Numbered from the stretch's first letter, positions 1 to 9,858 are shown. The stretch is 64,000 nt of DNA from Paenibacillus sp. FSL H8-0548 (GCF_038630985.1 NZ_CP152049.1:1438501-1502500), one strand, 5' to 3'. Program-made: numbers and translations. Notes: generated by a model not told the origin, from the letters alone.

Positions 1-77
1 CTCACTTAATAGAGGGACTTCTCAAAAGCCATAAAATATGGCTGGGTACAGTCTATTATCACTAATATAAAACAAAA

Positions 78-135
78 AGAAACTGTCTCTTAGTAAAATG
101 GAATTGCGACTACCATTTAAAAGGAGACGGTTTCT
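78..135. repeat. inverted repeat near left edge
   Basis: AGAAACTGTCTC at 78-89 is matched by GAGACGGTTTCT at 124-135, giving a 12-bp stem with one G-T pair around a 34-nt spacer. It lies beside decayed transposase sequence. It could be an old insertion-sequence end or a hairpin. No gene is visible in 1-236. Confidence 0.4.
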
Positions 136-236
136 TTGTACTTGGATCATGAGTCTGCTGTACGAAGAAAATAGGGTTTCCTTATCCATGTGATTGGGAG
201 TCTGTCAAATCTTTTGTGTAAACTCAATTTAAATAA

Positions 237-545
237 TCAGTGGATGTAGGGGGTGATGCGTTCCCCAAAGTGTATGGAGAGCTGTAGGATGATTTGTCCC
301 GAGCCCTGTACTCTTCCAGTCCATTTCTTCATGAAGGTACTGAAAGAAGGCTGTGAGCTCTGTCGAGTTAGTTCTCCAAGAGCGAACAATATAGGGATAT
401 TTCTTGCCCTACTCCGCTTCAAACACGTCTAGCGCAGCAGCAGCATGTTCATTTACAGCTTCTCGGTAAGCGAAGCTTTTATAAAAAGTATTAATATTGG
501 CACTATTGAACACCCGATCATGCTTAGAGACAAAGAGCTCGACAG
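237..545 (-). pseudogene. IS256-family (mutator) transposase remnant
   Basis: Read on the minus strand, about 485 down to 345 gives a stretch typical of the second half of IS256-type transposases (YREAVNEHAAAALDVF, then GKKYPYIVRSW). It is interrupted by an amber stop near 409-411. The true C-terminal end of the family (KKWTGRVQG, then QLSIHFGERITPYI) follows at 237-335 but in a different frame, so the reading frame is shifted and the section between is deleted. The DDE-containing N-terminal half is missing. This is a dead fragment. The family call rests on remembered sequence pattern only. Confidence 0.65.
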
Positions 546-990
546 TGGCTTGTAGACCAAGCAATGAGTAAGTAGAAAAGTTGTAATTATGAATTTAGGT
601 TGTGGCTACACATTGCAGAATGAATCCACCATTCAACCAATAACAGACTTAACCCATTTAATACCCGTACACAAAACAGGTCGATTATGGTCAGATAACA
701 CCATGATTGACCTGTTTTTTTGTTACCTTTGTTATCTGCATTTTTTTCGGAAGTACTCGCAACTGTAAAATACCATATAACGATAGTGATACTGAGAAAG
801 AAAAAATCGCACCTTTCAAGATGGATAGCACGACAACTATAGTAAAGGTGCTATGCAATAGAACTTTGTCCGCAACTTAACTGACACTTGCAACGATGAC
901 TACGATGTATGAAAGCAATCTGGTGACGACCAGTCAACATATAAAAGTTTGGCAACGTTGTAAGGCTAGCCACCCTGCACTCTAATATAG
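546..990. other. gene-free stretch between two IS remnants
   Basis: No open frame of credible length or with a ribosome binding site is visible. The stretch holds the strong terminator-like hairpin at 673-722. It also has a shorter inverted repeat (GCACCTTT near 809-816, AAAGGTGC near 844-851) of unknown meaning. Confidence 0.5.
673..722. terminator. strong intrinsic terminator hairpin
   Basis: An 18-bp stem starts AAAACAGGTC and ends GACCTGTTTT, with a 10-nt loop and a run of T on the plus strand. The A-run on the other side makes it potentially bidirectional. No intact gene now reads into it, so it may be left from a lost gene. Confidence 0.75.
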
Positions 991-1340
991 TCCGAAATTC
1001 GTTGAAAAATGGAAGAGCGCTATGATGACATTCTTGCTGATGGCTATCACGAATGGGCAGATCCAGGAATAACGGAGCAAGTACGTACGAAAGGAAGAAA
1101 GAAAAAGAGCAAAGCCACCAACTTAGGGCAGAGATTTCAGCTTCACAAAGAAGCTATACTCCGCTTTATTCGAGATGCCCGCGTTCCATTCGATAATAAT
1201 CAAGCAGAGCGTGACATCCGTATGGCTAAGGTCAAAGTGAAAGTTTCAGACTCCTATCGCTCAAAGTCCAATGCAGAGCGCTTTGCTCGGATTCGCTGTG
1301 CGATATCTACGTTGACGTTGCGTCTAGAGTTGCGCAACAC
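991..1340 (+). pseudogene. IS66-family transposase C-terminal fragment
   Basis: The translated stretch from about 991 carries signature residues of the IS66 transposase C-terminal region: ERYDDILADGYHEW, then NLGQRFQLHKEAILRF, then VPFDNNQAERDIRM with the family's conserved D-N-N-x-A-E-R-D catalytic motif, and FARIRCAISTL. The ORF opens only at 1009, has no start region, and lacks the N-terminal two thirds and the accessory orfs. After about 1340 the frame runs into sequence antisense to the AraC gene and no longer resembles a transposase. It is a truncated, inactive relic. Confidence 0.8.
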
Positions 1341-1405
1341 AACACCACCCGAAGTCAGAGCCCGCATCGATGAAGGAGGGACTTCCGATCCTAAAGGAGT
1401 TTGTT

Positions 1406-2308
1406 TTAGGGGATATCGTTTATCTGCCAAGGAATGCGCTCATGCGCTTGGCCAGTTTCTTTCCTATACTCCCTGGGTGAGAGACCTGTTTTTTTTCGGA
1501 ACAGTCTATTGAAAAATGTAATATCCTGATAGCCGACGGAGGAAGCAATGTCCGCGACTTTGCGGTCGGACGTAAGGAGCAGTCGGCATGCTTCCTCGAT
1601 CCGGACCGATTGGACGTAATCGATAAATGACATGCCGGTTCGGCTTTTGAATTTTCGATAAAATTGCCGCTCCCCAAGTGCAGACAGTTCGGCTGCTTCC
1701 TTTAATGTGATGGGGGAATGAAAACGATTATGGATGATATGGAGCGCCATTTCCATATCTGGTGAAACGGCTTTCTGTACAGTATCCGACGCCTCGTCCC
1801 GGTAGCGGTGAAGGTAAAGAAGCAGCTCAAGTACGGCCAAGTGCAGTTCGGTGCTCCAGCCTGACCGCTTGGTTGTGTATACGTCATACAGCTTAAGAAA
1901 TAGCCTTCGGAATTCACCAAACGCATCGCGGTAATGTCTCCAATCGGCTTCATCCAGCACCGTCGCAAGCGCGCCCCCTCCGGGGAAGCTCTGCAGCAGC
2001 GGTCTAATCGGTTCTAGAGCCATCACGCAGTTGTAGACGACGAGTGGCCGGCTAGACGATGTGGTAGCAGGACGGAATATGTGGGAGACTCCGACAGGAA
2101 TAAGGAAAACGTCTCCTTGATGTACTTGCAATGCCAGATCGCCGATATAATGAGTGCCGGAACCTTCCCCCACATAGCTGATTTCAAGAAAATCGTGCCG
2201 ATGTTCGATCTTATCGAAAGCTTCAATCGCCCGATTTACAAAAATGGGAACATCGGTACGAAAATATTTATCGCCTTTGGACATGTCGATTGTGCGTTGA
2301 ATCGCCAT
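1406..2308 (-). CDS. AraC-family transcriptional regulator
   Basis: A probable one-component sugar-responsive regulator of about 300 residues. The N-terminal half looks like the cupin-type AraC ligand-binding domain (HRHDFLEISYVGEGSG, then LQVHQGDVFLIP). The last 100 residues form the double helix-turn-helix DNA-binding domain (LKEAAELSALGERQFYRKFK, then VADIASSVGYQDITFFNRLF). The frame is open from 2329, but GGAGAG lies just upstream of two adjacent ATGs at 2311 and 2308; 2308 gives the better spacing. It is divergent from the GH106-like glycosidase at 2514 and probably controls it. Its 3' end abuts the IS66 remnant. Confidence 0.9.
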   Translation of the reverse strand: MAIQRTIDMSKGDKYFRTDVPIFVNRAIEAFDKIEHRHDFLEISYVGEGSGTHYIGDLALQVHQGDVFLIPVGVSHIFRPATTSSSRPLVVYNCVMALEPIRPLLQSFPGGGALATVLDEADWRHYRDAFGEFRRLFLKLYDVYTTKRSGWSTELHLAVLELLLYLHRYRDEASDTVQKAVSPDMEMALHIIHNRFHSPITLKEAAELSALGERQFYRKFKSRTGMSFIDYVQSVRIEEACRLLLTSDRKVADIASSVGYQDITFFNRLFRKKTGLSPREYRKETGQAHERIPWQINDIP

Positions 2309-2401
2309 CATTATCTCTCCATATATCATACAAATAATGTCCGAAATATCACTATAAAAGTCAGAATCGCCAGTAATATTGGACTCAATCTCATTTTATA
2401 A

Positions 2402-2420
2402 TGTAATAAAAACGATTACA
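2402..2420. promoter_or_regulatory. palindrome in divergent promoter region, possible operator
   Basis: TGTAAT at 2402-2407 and ATTACA at 2415-2420 form a perfect 6-bp inverted repeat with a 7-bp spacer. It lies midway between the AraC regulator and the glycosidase. The position suits an operator, but no binding evidence exists. Confidence 0.35.
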
Positions 2421-2513
2421 AGCAGGAAGAAAATGAAATGTCTTAACCCATACGGCCAAACATTTTATCTTAAGGCAGTCTGATTGCATATTACATGAAT
2501 AGGGGATAACGAT

Positions 2514-4994
2514 GTGAACAGTTTGCACAAAATGAATGCTTTAAAGAGGGAATTTATCAACCCACCGGCTGAATTTAGCCCGCTTCCGTTTTGGTTCTGG
2601 AATGACGAGCTATCAGCAGAGGAAATCACCGGACAAATTCATGACTTCCACGCGAAGGAAGTGGACGGCTTCGTCATTCATCCGCGGATGGGTCTGCCCC
2701 GATCGATGCCTTATCTGTCGGAGCCTTATATGGAGCTTGTCGAATTAGCTGTGACCGAAGCGAATAAACTGGGCATGAGGGTCATTCTTTATGATGAAGG
2801 CATGTATCCTTCCGGCTCTGCCTGTGGAATGGTCGTGAAGGAGAACATAGATTACGCCAGCCGTGGTCTGCAAATGAAGGAATATCCTTGTTTGGTGAGC
2901 GGAGAACCTGTTCGAATACCGGTTGAGCTGCTCTCGGAGGAAAACCTGGTTTCCGCTCTTGCGGTCCGCAAGCTTTCCGGGGGAGAGATTGATGCCGAGA
3001 GCACCCTTGTGCTTCGTCCCGAGGAGGACAGTATTCGGTTTGCCCCCTCGCTTTCGGGTGATTGGTCGGTCCTATTGTTCATTGAGACCCCTTCCAAGGG
3101 GACCATCCGGGGGGTTCATCCAGGTCAGGACGACGGCGAGTACGACACTCCTTTGGCTGCTGACTTATTAAATCCCGATGCGGTCCAGACCTTCATCAGG
3201 TTGACGCATGAAACGTATTACAAGAAGCTGAGCCGCTTTTTCGGAACCACAGTTATTGCCATGTTTACGGATGAGCCGGATTTGCTCGGGCGCTGTCATT
3301 TGAAGGGATTAAAGCCCTGGACCCGAGGCTTTATGAATGAATATCTGAAGGGCGGGAGCCGGGAACAGGATTTGGCGGTGCTTTGGTTCGAGACCGGAGA
3401 AACGACGGCAATGATCCGCGAAGCATATGAAACGGTAATCCGCAATCGACTGGCCCGGACGTATTATAAAGCGTTGGCTGATTGGTGCGAAGCTCACGGG
3501 ATTGGTCTGACCGGTCACCCGGCAGCGAGCAACGATATCGGGCTGTTGGAGCATTTTCATATACCGGGACAAGATGTGGTCTGGAGATATGTTGCGCCGG
3601 AGGCAGGAAAAGCGGTGACAGGCATGCACAGCACCATGGGCAAGTGCTCGTCGGACTCAGCGCGCCATCGCGGCAAACGGAGAAATATGAATGAAAGCTT
3701 CGGTGTCTGCGGAATCGAAGGTGGTTGGTCGCTCAGCGCCGACAATATGAAGTGGTATCTGGACTGGCTGTTCGTCAGAGGCGTCAATCTGATCGTCCCG
3801 CATGCCTTCTATTACTCTATTAGCGGAGAACGCAGGGATGAACGGCCGCCGGATGTGGGACCGAATAATATATGGTGGCAGGATTATGCTCAATTTGCAA
3901 GATATATCAAGCGGATGAGCTGGCTGATGACCGACGGCCGAAACGGTGCGGAAACGGCGGTTATCGCCGGGTTTGCCGAACTTCCATGGAGAATCGTCAA
4001 ACCACTGTACGAAGGGCAGTTCGAGTTTAATTATCTGGAAGAAAGCCTGCTATGTAGTTCCACCGAATGTAAGGATGGGATATTGTCGATTGCCGGTTAC
4101 CGCTACAAGGCGGTATTGGTCGAGGATGGCAAGCGGTTGACGCCGGACAGTTGGCGGATGCTTCAAACATTTGCCGAACAGGGCGGATTGGTCATCGAGC
4201 TTTCTGATGACGCTCAAATAACGAATGACATCGGCCAGGTTCAGGTTTGCCACGAGGAAGAAATACCGGAGTTGCTGGAACGCACGCTCGGCAAAGATAC
4301 TCATCTTGAGCCTGCAGCGGATTACATCCGGATCAGCCAGGCAACGAAGAATGGCATCCTGTTCTACGTTATCGTGAATGAAGGCGAAGTAGGTTACGAG
4401 GGAACGCTTGTGATGAATCGCTCCGGTTATACGGAATGTTGGTTGCCTTGGACAGGAGGAATTCAACGGGCAAGAGTCGAACAGTCTATGGAAGGACAGA
4501 GGCTCCATATAAGCATCGAGCGCCGGGGATGTTTGATTATCGCCGTAGACCCGAATATCGAGCAGGGTGGAATGGAATGTGAACCAGGTGAGGCCGTTGC
4601 AATTATGGAGTTGTCAACCGATTGGCGTGTTGTTAAAGGACTGGTGAGCGATGAACTCCCGGCACTTTGCTCCTGGACGGAATGGGTTGGCATGAAGCAT
4701 TATTCCGGTATCGTTACGTATGAGAAAAGCTTTGAGCTCAATGATCCGTCCGCTTGGGCCGACGTCAAGCTTGATCTTGGCGAGGCTCATGAACTGGCAC
4801 GGCTGTGGGTCAATGGCCAGGAAGTGGGAGTGCGTATGTGGAGTCCTTATGTATTTGACATTGGAGACTATTTAAAGCTAGGAGCGAACGAGCTAAAGGT
4901 AGCGGTAACGAACAGCTTAGCCAACCTTTACGACGGCAAGTCGTATACATCCGGTCTAATTGGACCTGTACAGCTTAATGGTGTACGGAAGTAA
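2514..4994 (+). CDS. GH106-like glycoside hydrolase (alpha-L-rhamnosidase-type)
   Basis: An 826-residue cytoplasmic protein without signal peptide. The N-terminus (LPFWFWNDELSAEEI, residues about 22-37) and the VDGFVIHPRMGLP segment are typical of the barrel of GH106-like proteins. MFTDEPDLLG at about 249-258 is a likely active-site loop. The last 130 residues form a GH2-type sugar-binding beta-sandwich (LARLWVNGQEVG, then SPYVFDIGDYL). The start is GTG 2514, with AGGGG 8 nt upstream. The divergent AraC regulator fits inducible use of a plant or bacterial glycoside. Rhamnosidase is the family's known activity, but this subgroup is often annotated only as glycosyl hydrolase, so the substrate is uncertain. 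Confidence 0.75.
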   Translation: MNSLHKMNALKREFINPPAEFSPLPFWFWNDELSAEEITGQIHDFHAKEVDGFVIHPRMGLPRSMPYLSEPYMELVELAVTEANKLGMRVILYDEGMYPSGSACGMVVKENIDYASRGLQMKEYPCLVSGEPVRIPVELLSEENLVSALAVRKLSGGEIDAESTLVLRPEEDSIRFAPSLSGDWSVLLFIETPSKGTIRGVHPGQDDGEYDTPLAADLLNPDAVQTFIRLTHETYYKKLSRFFGTTVIAMFTDEPDLLGRCHLKGLKPWTRGFMNEYLKGGSREQDLAVLWFETGETTAMIREAYETVIRNRLARTYYKALADWCEAHGIGLTGHPAASNDIGLLEHFHIPGQDVVWRYVAPEAGKAVTGMHSTMGKCSSDSARHRGKRRNMNESFGVCGIEGGWSLSADNMKWYLDWLFVRGVNLIVPHAFYYSISGERRDERPPDVGPNNIWWQDYAQFARYIKRMSWLMTDGRNGAETAVIAGFAELPWRIVKPLYEGQFEFNYLEESLLCSSTECKDGILSIAGYRYKAVLVEDGKRLTPDSWRMLQTFAEQGGLVIELSDDAQITNDIGQVQVCHEEEIPELLERTLGKDTHLEPAADYIRISQATKNGILFYVIVNEGEVGYEGTLVMNRSGYTECWLPWTGGIQRARVEQSMEGQRLHISIERRGCLIIAVDPNIEQGGMECEPGEAVAIMELSTDWRVVKGLVSDELPALCSWTEWVGMKHYSGIVTYEKSFELNDPSAWADVKLDLGEAHELARLWVNGQEVGVRMWSPYVFDIGDYLKLGANELKVAVTNSLANLYDGKSYTSGLIGPVQLNGVRK

Positions 4995-5116
4995 CGATGT
5001 TGGAGGAGTTTTCTATGTGGTGAAGACTACATATTCCTCCAGCACCTCTTAATCTGTCAAAGTTGAAATCCTAAGAATGAGCGGGAAAACATTACTTTAT
5101 AGTAGGAGGAGAGTTT

Positions 5117-5551
5117 ATGTTATTTAAAGCTACTACTCAAAAAGCTATTATCTTTCCTCCTTTACTTTTAGGGATTTTATTATTCGTTCAAGGATCTCAA
5201 TCCAAAGTGGTGGTGTTTTTGGCACTTCTTACTATCATTTATTCGTTTCTCACACTTTTTATTAGATATGAATTTGTTATAGATAAAGATACCTTAACCT
5301 ATAAAACATACATGTTTGGATTTAAAGTGTATCAAAAAATGGTTAAGCCCAAAGACATAAATAAAATCGTGTTTAAGCGTGCAAATTGGAAAACAAAGTT
5401 AGCAATAGTAAGAGTGGAAAAAGCTTGGAATATGCGAATATCGTTGTTCAATCCAACAAATGTATTCAATGAATTAGAAACATTTGCAAATGAATTTGAT
5501 ATCGATATTCATAAAACATCAGATTATAAAATTTTAGAGAAAATGACTTGA
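5117..5551 (+). CDS. small membrane protein with PH-like domain
   Basis: A 144-residue protein with two hydrophobic segments near the N-terminus (about 10-25 and 30-48) followed by a short soluble part (YEFVIDKDTLTYKTYMFGF, then KPKDINKIVFKR). This resembles the bacterial PH (bPH) layout of small YdbS/YvbH-type membrane proteins. AGGAGGAG stands 6-8 nt before the ATG. The gene is visibly more AT-rich than its neighbours and stands alone between the glycosidase and a dehydrogenase, which may mean recent acquisition. No specific function can be given. Confidence 0.6.
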   Translation: MLFKATTQKAIIFPPLLLGILLFVQGSQSKVVVFLALLTIIYSFLTLFIRYEFVIDKDTLTYKTYMFGFKVYQKMVKPKDINKIVFKRANWKTKLAIVRVEKAWNMRISLFNPTNVFNELETFANEFDIDIHKTSDYKILEKMT

Positions 5552-5618
5552 TGCCTGTAATAGATAGTAACCATAAGATCGAGCTTCATTTGAACGATAA
5601 TGGAAGGGGGGTATGAAG

Positions 5619-6470
5619 ATGATAGAAGTCGCAAATCAAACAAACCGTCCTATCGCTCTAGTAACAGGAGCCTCCAGCGGGTTTGGCTTACTCACCTCTA
5701 TTCGCTTGGCACAGGAGGGTTATCGTGTCATAGCAACGATGCGGGATAGGGGAAAAGAAGAGAGCATTCTTGCCAAAGCAGAAGAAAACGGTGTACTTGC
5801 GCATTTGGAAATTATGAAGCTAGACATTACTGACCATCAGAATGTAACCGACGTCGTTCAAGCCGTAATGGAGCGCTGGGGGCAGATTGATGTGCTAGTA
5901 AATAATGCGGGCTATGCGGTCATGGGTGTCATTGAGGAGGTGCCGATGGCCGATTGGCGAGCTCAGCTGGAGACTAATTTTTTCGGCATGGTCGCTGTCA
6001 CCAAAGCGGTGCTGCCTCATATGAGAGTCCGCAAGCAAGGGAAAATCATTAATGTCAGCAGCGGTGCTGGCATCATAGGCTTTTCCAATACTGGTCCTTA
6101 CTCCGCTTCTAAATTCGCAATGGAAGGCTTTAGCGAGGCACTGCGTTTGGAGCTGCTGCCGTTCTCGATACCTGTGGTGCTCGTCCAGCTAGGCACTTAC
6201 AACACGGGCATTTCAGCCAAGCATGTGTACCGCAGCCATCCAGATTCACCTTACAAGAAGATGATTAAGCGTTTCAACGAGTTTAACAGAAAATCAGAGA
6301 AAAACGCTCCTGACCCTATCCATGTAGCCAATACAATTGTGAAAATATGCAAAGCCCGAAATCCAAAGCTGCGTTATACCTGCGGCAGTGATGCCAAAAT
6401 GATTTTTCTCATGAAAAAACTTCTCCCCTGGCGCCTAATCGAATGGGTTCTCCGCAAAGCACTTCACTAA
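5619..6470 (+). CDS. short-chain dehydrogenase/reductase (SDR)
   Basis: A classical SDR of about 283 residues that should use NAD(P)H to reduce a carbonyl or oxidise an alcohol. It carries the cofactor-binding TGASSGFG motif near the N-terminus, the structural NNAG motif, and the catalytic Ser...Tyr-x-x-x-Lys set (INVSSGAG, then YSASK). The frame opens at ATG 5613, but GGAAGGGGGG is almost adjacent to it; ATG 5619 has normal spacing and is preferred. It is monocistronic. Substrate unknown. A small GC-rich hairpin (6498-6514) without a T-run follows. Confidence 0.9.
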   Translation: MIEVANQTNRPIALVTGASSGFGLLTSIRLAQEGYRVIATMRDRGKEESILAKAEENGVLAHLEIMKLDITDHQNVTDVVQAVMERWGQIDVLVNNAGYAVMGVIEEVPMADWRAQLETNFFGMVAVTKAVLPHMRVRKQGKIINVSSGAGIIGFSNTGPYSASKFAMEGFSEALRLELLPFSIPVVLVQLGTYNTGISAKHVYRSHPDSPYKKMIKRFNEFNRKSEKNAPDPIHVANTIVKICKARNPKLRYTCGSDAKMIFLMKKLLPWRLIEWVLRKALH

Positions 6471-6640
6471 ATCATATCCTCACTAATAAAAACATCAGGG
6501 GACAAGCTGTCCCCCTCTATTCCACCCCTTCTTCTGTAAAGTAAGCGACCGCATTGAATTATTGAATGTAGATATAGAATTTATCTATTATGGAAGTCAT
6601 TGACTGTGTTTGGACGCAGGTGATAGACTCATCTCAACGT

Positions 6641-6665
6641 AATTCCGATAAAACCTATTTGAATT
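6641..6665 (+). promoter_or_regulatory. possible CymR-type operator upstream of monooxygenase operon
   Basis: AATTCCGATA and TATTTGAATT form an imperfect dyad around ACC. The outer AATTC/GAATT half-sites resemble the operator of CymR, the Bacillales repressor of sulfur-acquisition genes. The site lies 47 bp before the operon start. The resemblance is by eye. Confidence 0.35.
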
Positions 6666-6711
6666 ATTTAGTATGCATGAAATTGATGATCAAATGAAGG
6701 GTGGAGAGATT

Positions 6712-8109
6712 ATGGCGGAGCAAAGAAAACTAAGATTAGGTGCTATATTACATGGCGCTGGAGGCAATTTGGCAGGCTGGAGACATCCTGATGCGGTTGC
6801 GGATGCTAGCGTGAACTTCAATTTTTACAAGCAGCAGGCGATTAAAGCAGAGGAAGGGAAGTTTGATTTTTTATTTATAGCTGACGGTCTTTATATCAAT
6901 GAAAAATCCAATCCGCATTTCTTGAATCGGTTTGAGCCAATTACCATTTTGTCTGGGCTGGGCGCTGTCACCTCCAAAATCGGATTGGTTGGCACATTAT
7001 CGACTTCTTACAGCCAGCCCTTCACCGTAGCAAGACAATTTTCTTCTCTTGATCATATTAGCGGAGGAAGAGCCGGCTGGAATGTTGTCACGTCTCCACT
7101 TGAAGGCACAGCGCTTAATTACGGGCTTCCCCTTGATGAGCATCCAGACCACAGCAAGCGTTACCGTATAGCTGCCGAGTATTTGAAGGTTGCTCGCGGG
7201 CTATGGGATTCCTGGGAGGATGATGCGTTTGTCCGCAATAAGGAAACCGGCGTATTTTTTGATGAAAGCAAGCTTCATGCCTTAAATCATGAGGGAGAGT
7301 TTTTTTCCGTCAAGGGGCCGCTTAATATTGCAAGATCGAAGCAGGGTCAGCCGGTCGTGTTCCAAGCCGGTTCGTCAGACAGAGGAAGGAATCTGGCAGC
7401 CGCTTCTGCGGATGCAGTGTTCACGGGTCATGAAACGCTTGAGGAAGCGAAAGCATTCTATCAGGATGTGAAGCGCAGAGCAGTAGAGCTGGGACGCTCG
7501 CCTGAGGACATTCTTATTTTTCCCGGCATAGGGGTTATTGTTGGAGCAACAGCTGAGGAAGCAGAACGGAAATATGAGGAAGTAGCTGGCTTGATCAGCA
7601 TTGACAATGCGCTGGATAATCTGGGACGGTTTTTCGAGCATCATGACTTCAAGCAATATCCGCTGGACGGGCCGTTTCCTGAGCTGGGCGAGCTCGGGAA
7701 AAACAGCTTTCAAAGCACAACGGACAAAATTAAAAGGGAAGCGAAGGAGCAGAGCTTAACTTTGCGTCAAGTGGCTCAGCGGTCGGCAACGCCTAGAACT
7801 CCGTTTATCGGAACGCCTGAGAAGGTTGCTGATCTCATTCAAGAATGGTTCGAGCAAGGTGCATCCGATGGCTTTATTATCGGAGCGGGCGTGCCTACGG
7901 GGCTGGATGAATTTGTAGAGTTCGTTATTCCTGTACTGCAGCAGCGCGGCTTGTTCCGGACCGAATATGAAGCGGACACGCTGCGTGGCAACTTGGGCCT
8001 AGCGATACCAGTTAACCGCTACACCGAGCAAAGAAATAAGCAATTGGGTGTGCCTGCGGAGATTGCCGAGGCTGAGGCGGCGGCAGCAGAAGTAACGAAA
8101 ACCATCTAA
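6712..8109 (+). CDS. NtaA/SnaA/DszA-family FMN-dependent monooxygenase
   Basis: A 465-residue class C flavin monooxygenase with a bacterial-luciferase-like barrel. It should use reduced FMN and oxygen to oxidise a small substrate and cleave a C-S or C-N bond. Family marks are the N-terminus ([12 protein letters not shown], then GWRHPDA), [17 protein letters not shown] in the middle, and [19 protein letters not shown] near residue 370-390. The frame is open from 6673, but GGGTGGAGAGA directly precedes ATG 6712, which is chosen. It is the first gene of an operon with a complete peptide-type importer, so the transporter probably delivers its substrate. Relatives act on nitrilotriacetate, organosulfur compounds and modified cysteines; the real substrate is not evident. 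Confidence 0.9.
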   Translation: MAEQRKLRLGAILHGAGGNLAGWRHPDAVADASVNFNFYKQQAIKAEEGKFDFLFIADGLYINEKSNPHFLNRFEPITILSGLGAVTSKIGLVGTLSTSYSQPFTVARQFSSLDHISGGRAGWNVVTSPLEGTALNYGLPLDEHPDHSKRYRIAAEYLKVARGLWDSWEDDAFVRNKETGVFFDESKLHALNHEGEFFSVKGPLNIARSKQGQPVVFQAGSSDRGRNLAAASADAVFTGHETLEEAKAFYQDVKRRAVELGRSPEDILIFPGIGVIVGATAEEAERKYEEVAGLISIDNALDNLGRFFEHHDFKQYPLDGPFPELGELGKNSFQSTTDKIKREAKEQSLTLRQVAQRSATPRTPFIGTPEKVADLIQEWFEQGASDGFIIGAGVPTGLDEFVEFVIPVLQQRGLFRTEYEADTLRGNLGLAIPVNRYTEQRNKQLGVPAEIAEAEAAAAEVTKTI

Positions 8110-8135
8110 CTTAAGAAGAAACGGGGGAGCTTAAC

Positions 8136-9806
8136 ATGTTGAAAAAACGAAGCAGTTTGAAAATTATGATTGCACTCACTACCGCACTAATATTGGTGCT
8201 GAGCGGCTGTGCAGGTACGAATAAAGGAAGCAGCACTAGCGATGGCGCTGCTTCTGTCTCCGAAACCAATACAGCAGCAGCGTCAGAGCCTGCCAAAGGC
8301 GGAGAACTGACCTATGCGCTGGCAACGTCGCCCGATACGCTCGATCCGCATCGCAGCGGGCTAGCAGTCGCTGTTCGCGCCATTCGGACGATTCACGACA
8401 GTCTAGTCGCCCAACTCCCTGACGGCAGCATACAGCCTTGGCTGGCTGAGGAGTGGACCGTTTCAGAGGATGGCAAGAGCTACACGTTTAAGCTCCGTCA
8501 GGATGTGAAATTTCATGATGGAACTCCGTTTAATGCGGAGGCTGTTAAGTACAACTACGACCGGATATTGAATCCTGAGACGAAGGCGGCTAACTCAGCG
8601 GCTTTGATTAGACCTTATAAATCTGCCGAGGTGCTTGACGAGTACACGATAAAGCTGAATTTGGAGACGCCCTCCAATGCCTTTCTCGGTAATCTCAGTC
8701 AAGCGCTGGTAAGTATCGTATCGCCTACCGCAGCGCAAAAATATGGTGACCAGCTTGGTAAAAATCCGGTAGGCACCGGCCCGTTCAAGTTTGTAAGCTG
8801 GGAAGAAAACTCGCAAATTACAGTTGAGCGCAATCCAGACTACAAATGGGCGCCGCCGCTAGTGGAAAACAAGGAAGCTCCTTATTTGGATAAAGTCGTG
8901 TTCAAGATTGTACCTGAGGAGGCTACCCGAATCGGAAGCGTGCAGAGCGGCCAGGTGCTCGCAGGCGAAACGATTCCACCGCAAAACATTCTCGCACTGA
9001 AGAAGGATGAGAAGCTTCAATTGTTCCAATCGAATACGCAGGGCCTGCCGTACACTTTATTTATCAATCAAAGTAAGGCGCCATGGAATGAATTGAAGGC
9101 TAGACAGGCGCTGCAGACGGCCATTGATGTGGATGCGATCGTCAAAACCTTGTATCTCGGCACCTATGACCGGGCATGGTCACCGCTTACGCCAGGCACC
9201 TTCGGTTATGATAAGTCGCTTGAGGGTGGCGTGAAGCCTGATTTAGACAAGGCAAATGCACTGCTTGATGAGCTTGGCTATGTGCTTGGCGCTGATGGCA
9301 TCCGTACGAAAGACGGCAAGAAGCTTACGCTTCATTATGTGGACGGCTCGCCTAATCGCGAGAAAAGAAATGACATTGCGGCAATTATTCAGCAGCAGCT
9401 GAAGCAAATCGGCGTTACGGTTGAAGTGGAAATTACGAAGGATGTACGTACCGTCGTCTATGAGAATGGCAATTATGATATTTATGGCAACAGTCAAGTG
9501 AATTCTGATCCGGAAGCTTTGCGTTCCTTCTATCACTCATCGGCAGTTAACGTTTCTGGGAAGCAAAACCTTCCAGGTTACAAAAATACCGAGGTGGATA
9601 GCTGGATTGATCAAGGGCTGATCGAGAAGGACCCCGTTAAGCGTCAAGAGCTTTACGCAAACGTTCAGAAGGCGATTATCGAGCAGGCAGTCATTATTCC
9701 GATTTATGTATTCCCGTATACGATCGCCGCTTCAAAGTCAGTTACAGATATAAAGTTTGATTCCTTAGCTTATCCGCTGTTTAATGATGCGTTCATTCAA
9801 AAATAA
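8136..9806 (+). CDS. ABC transporter substrate-binding lipoprotein, SBP_bac_5 family
   Basis: A 556-residue extracellular binding lipoprotein. A type II signal peptide ends in the lipobox LSGC (Cys25), followed by a Ser/Thr/Ala-rich linker. The mature part begins GGELTYALATSPDTLDPH and contains LAEEWTVSEDGKSYTFKLR and VGTGPFKF, all typical of dipeptide/oligopeptide/nickel binding proteins. It has a ribosome binding site (GGGGGAG) and sits 26 nt after the monooxygenase and 52 nt before the permeases. It should capture the operon's substrate at the cell surface. The ligand may be a peptide-like conjugate and cannot be read from sequence. Confidence 0.93.
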   Translation: MLKKRSSLKIMIALTTALILVLSGCAGTNKGSSTSDGAASVSETNTAAASEPAKGGELTYALATSPDTLDPHRSGLAVAVRAIRTIHDSLVAQLPDGSIQPWLAEEWTVSEDGKSYTFKLRQDVKFHDGTPFNAEAVKYNYDRILNPETKAANSAALIRPYKSAEVLDEYTIKLNLETPSNAFLGNLSQALVSIVSPTAAQKYGDQLGKNPVGTGPFKFVSWEENSQITVERNPDYKWAPPLVENKEAPYLDKVVFKIVPEEATRIGSVQSGQVLAGETIPPQNILALKKDEKLQLFQSNTQGLPYTLFINQSKAPWNELKARQALQTAIDVDAIVKTLYLGTYDRAWSPLTPGTFGYDKSLEGGVKPDLDKANALLDELGYVLGADGIRTKDGKKLTLHYVDGSPNREKRNDIAAIIQQQLKQIGVTVEVEITKDVRTVVYENGNYDIYGNSQVNSDPEALRSFYHSSAVNVSGKQNLPGYKNTEVDSWIDQGLIEKDPVKRQELYANVQKAIIEQAVIIPIYVFPYTIAASKSVTDIKFDSLAYPLFNDAFIQK

Positions 9807-9858
9807 GGGATGCAGCTGTGCACGGAAACGCAGGATAAAAACGTTCAGGAGGTAAGTC

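Noticed and set aside
1340..1512. Continuation of the IS66 ORF to 1512
   Set aside because: This part is antisense to the conserved AraC helix-turn-helix and no longer resembles a transposase.
4995..5116. Terminator after the GH106-like gene
   Set aside because: TGTTGGAGGA and TCCTCCAGCA can pair, but the loop is about 27 nt and no T-run follows, so termination is not supported.
6541..6711. SAM (S-box) riboswitch or T-box upstream of the monooxygenase
   Set aside because: None of the conserved S-box or T-box core motifs and no terminator/antiterminator pair are visible.
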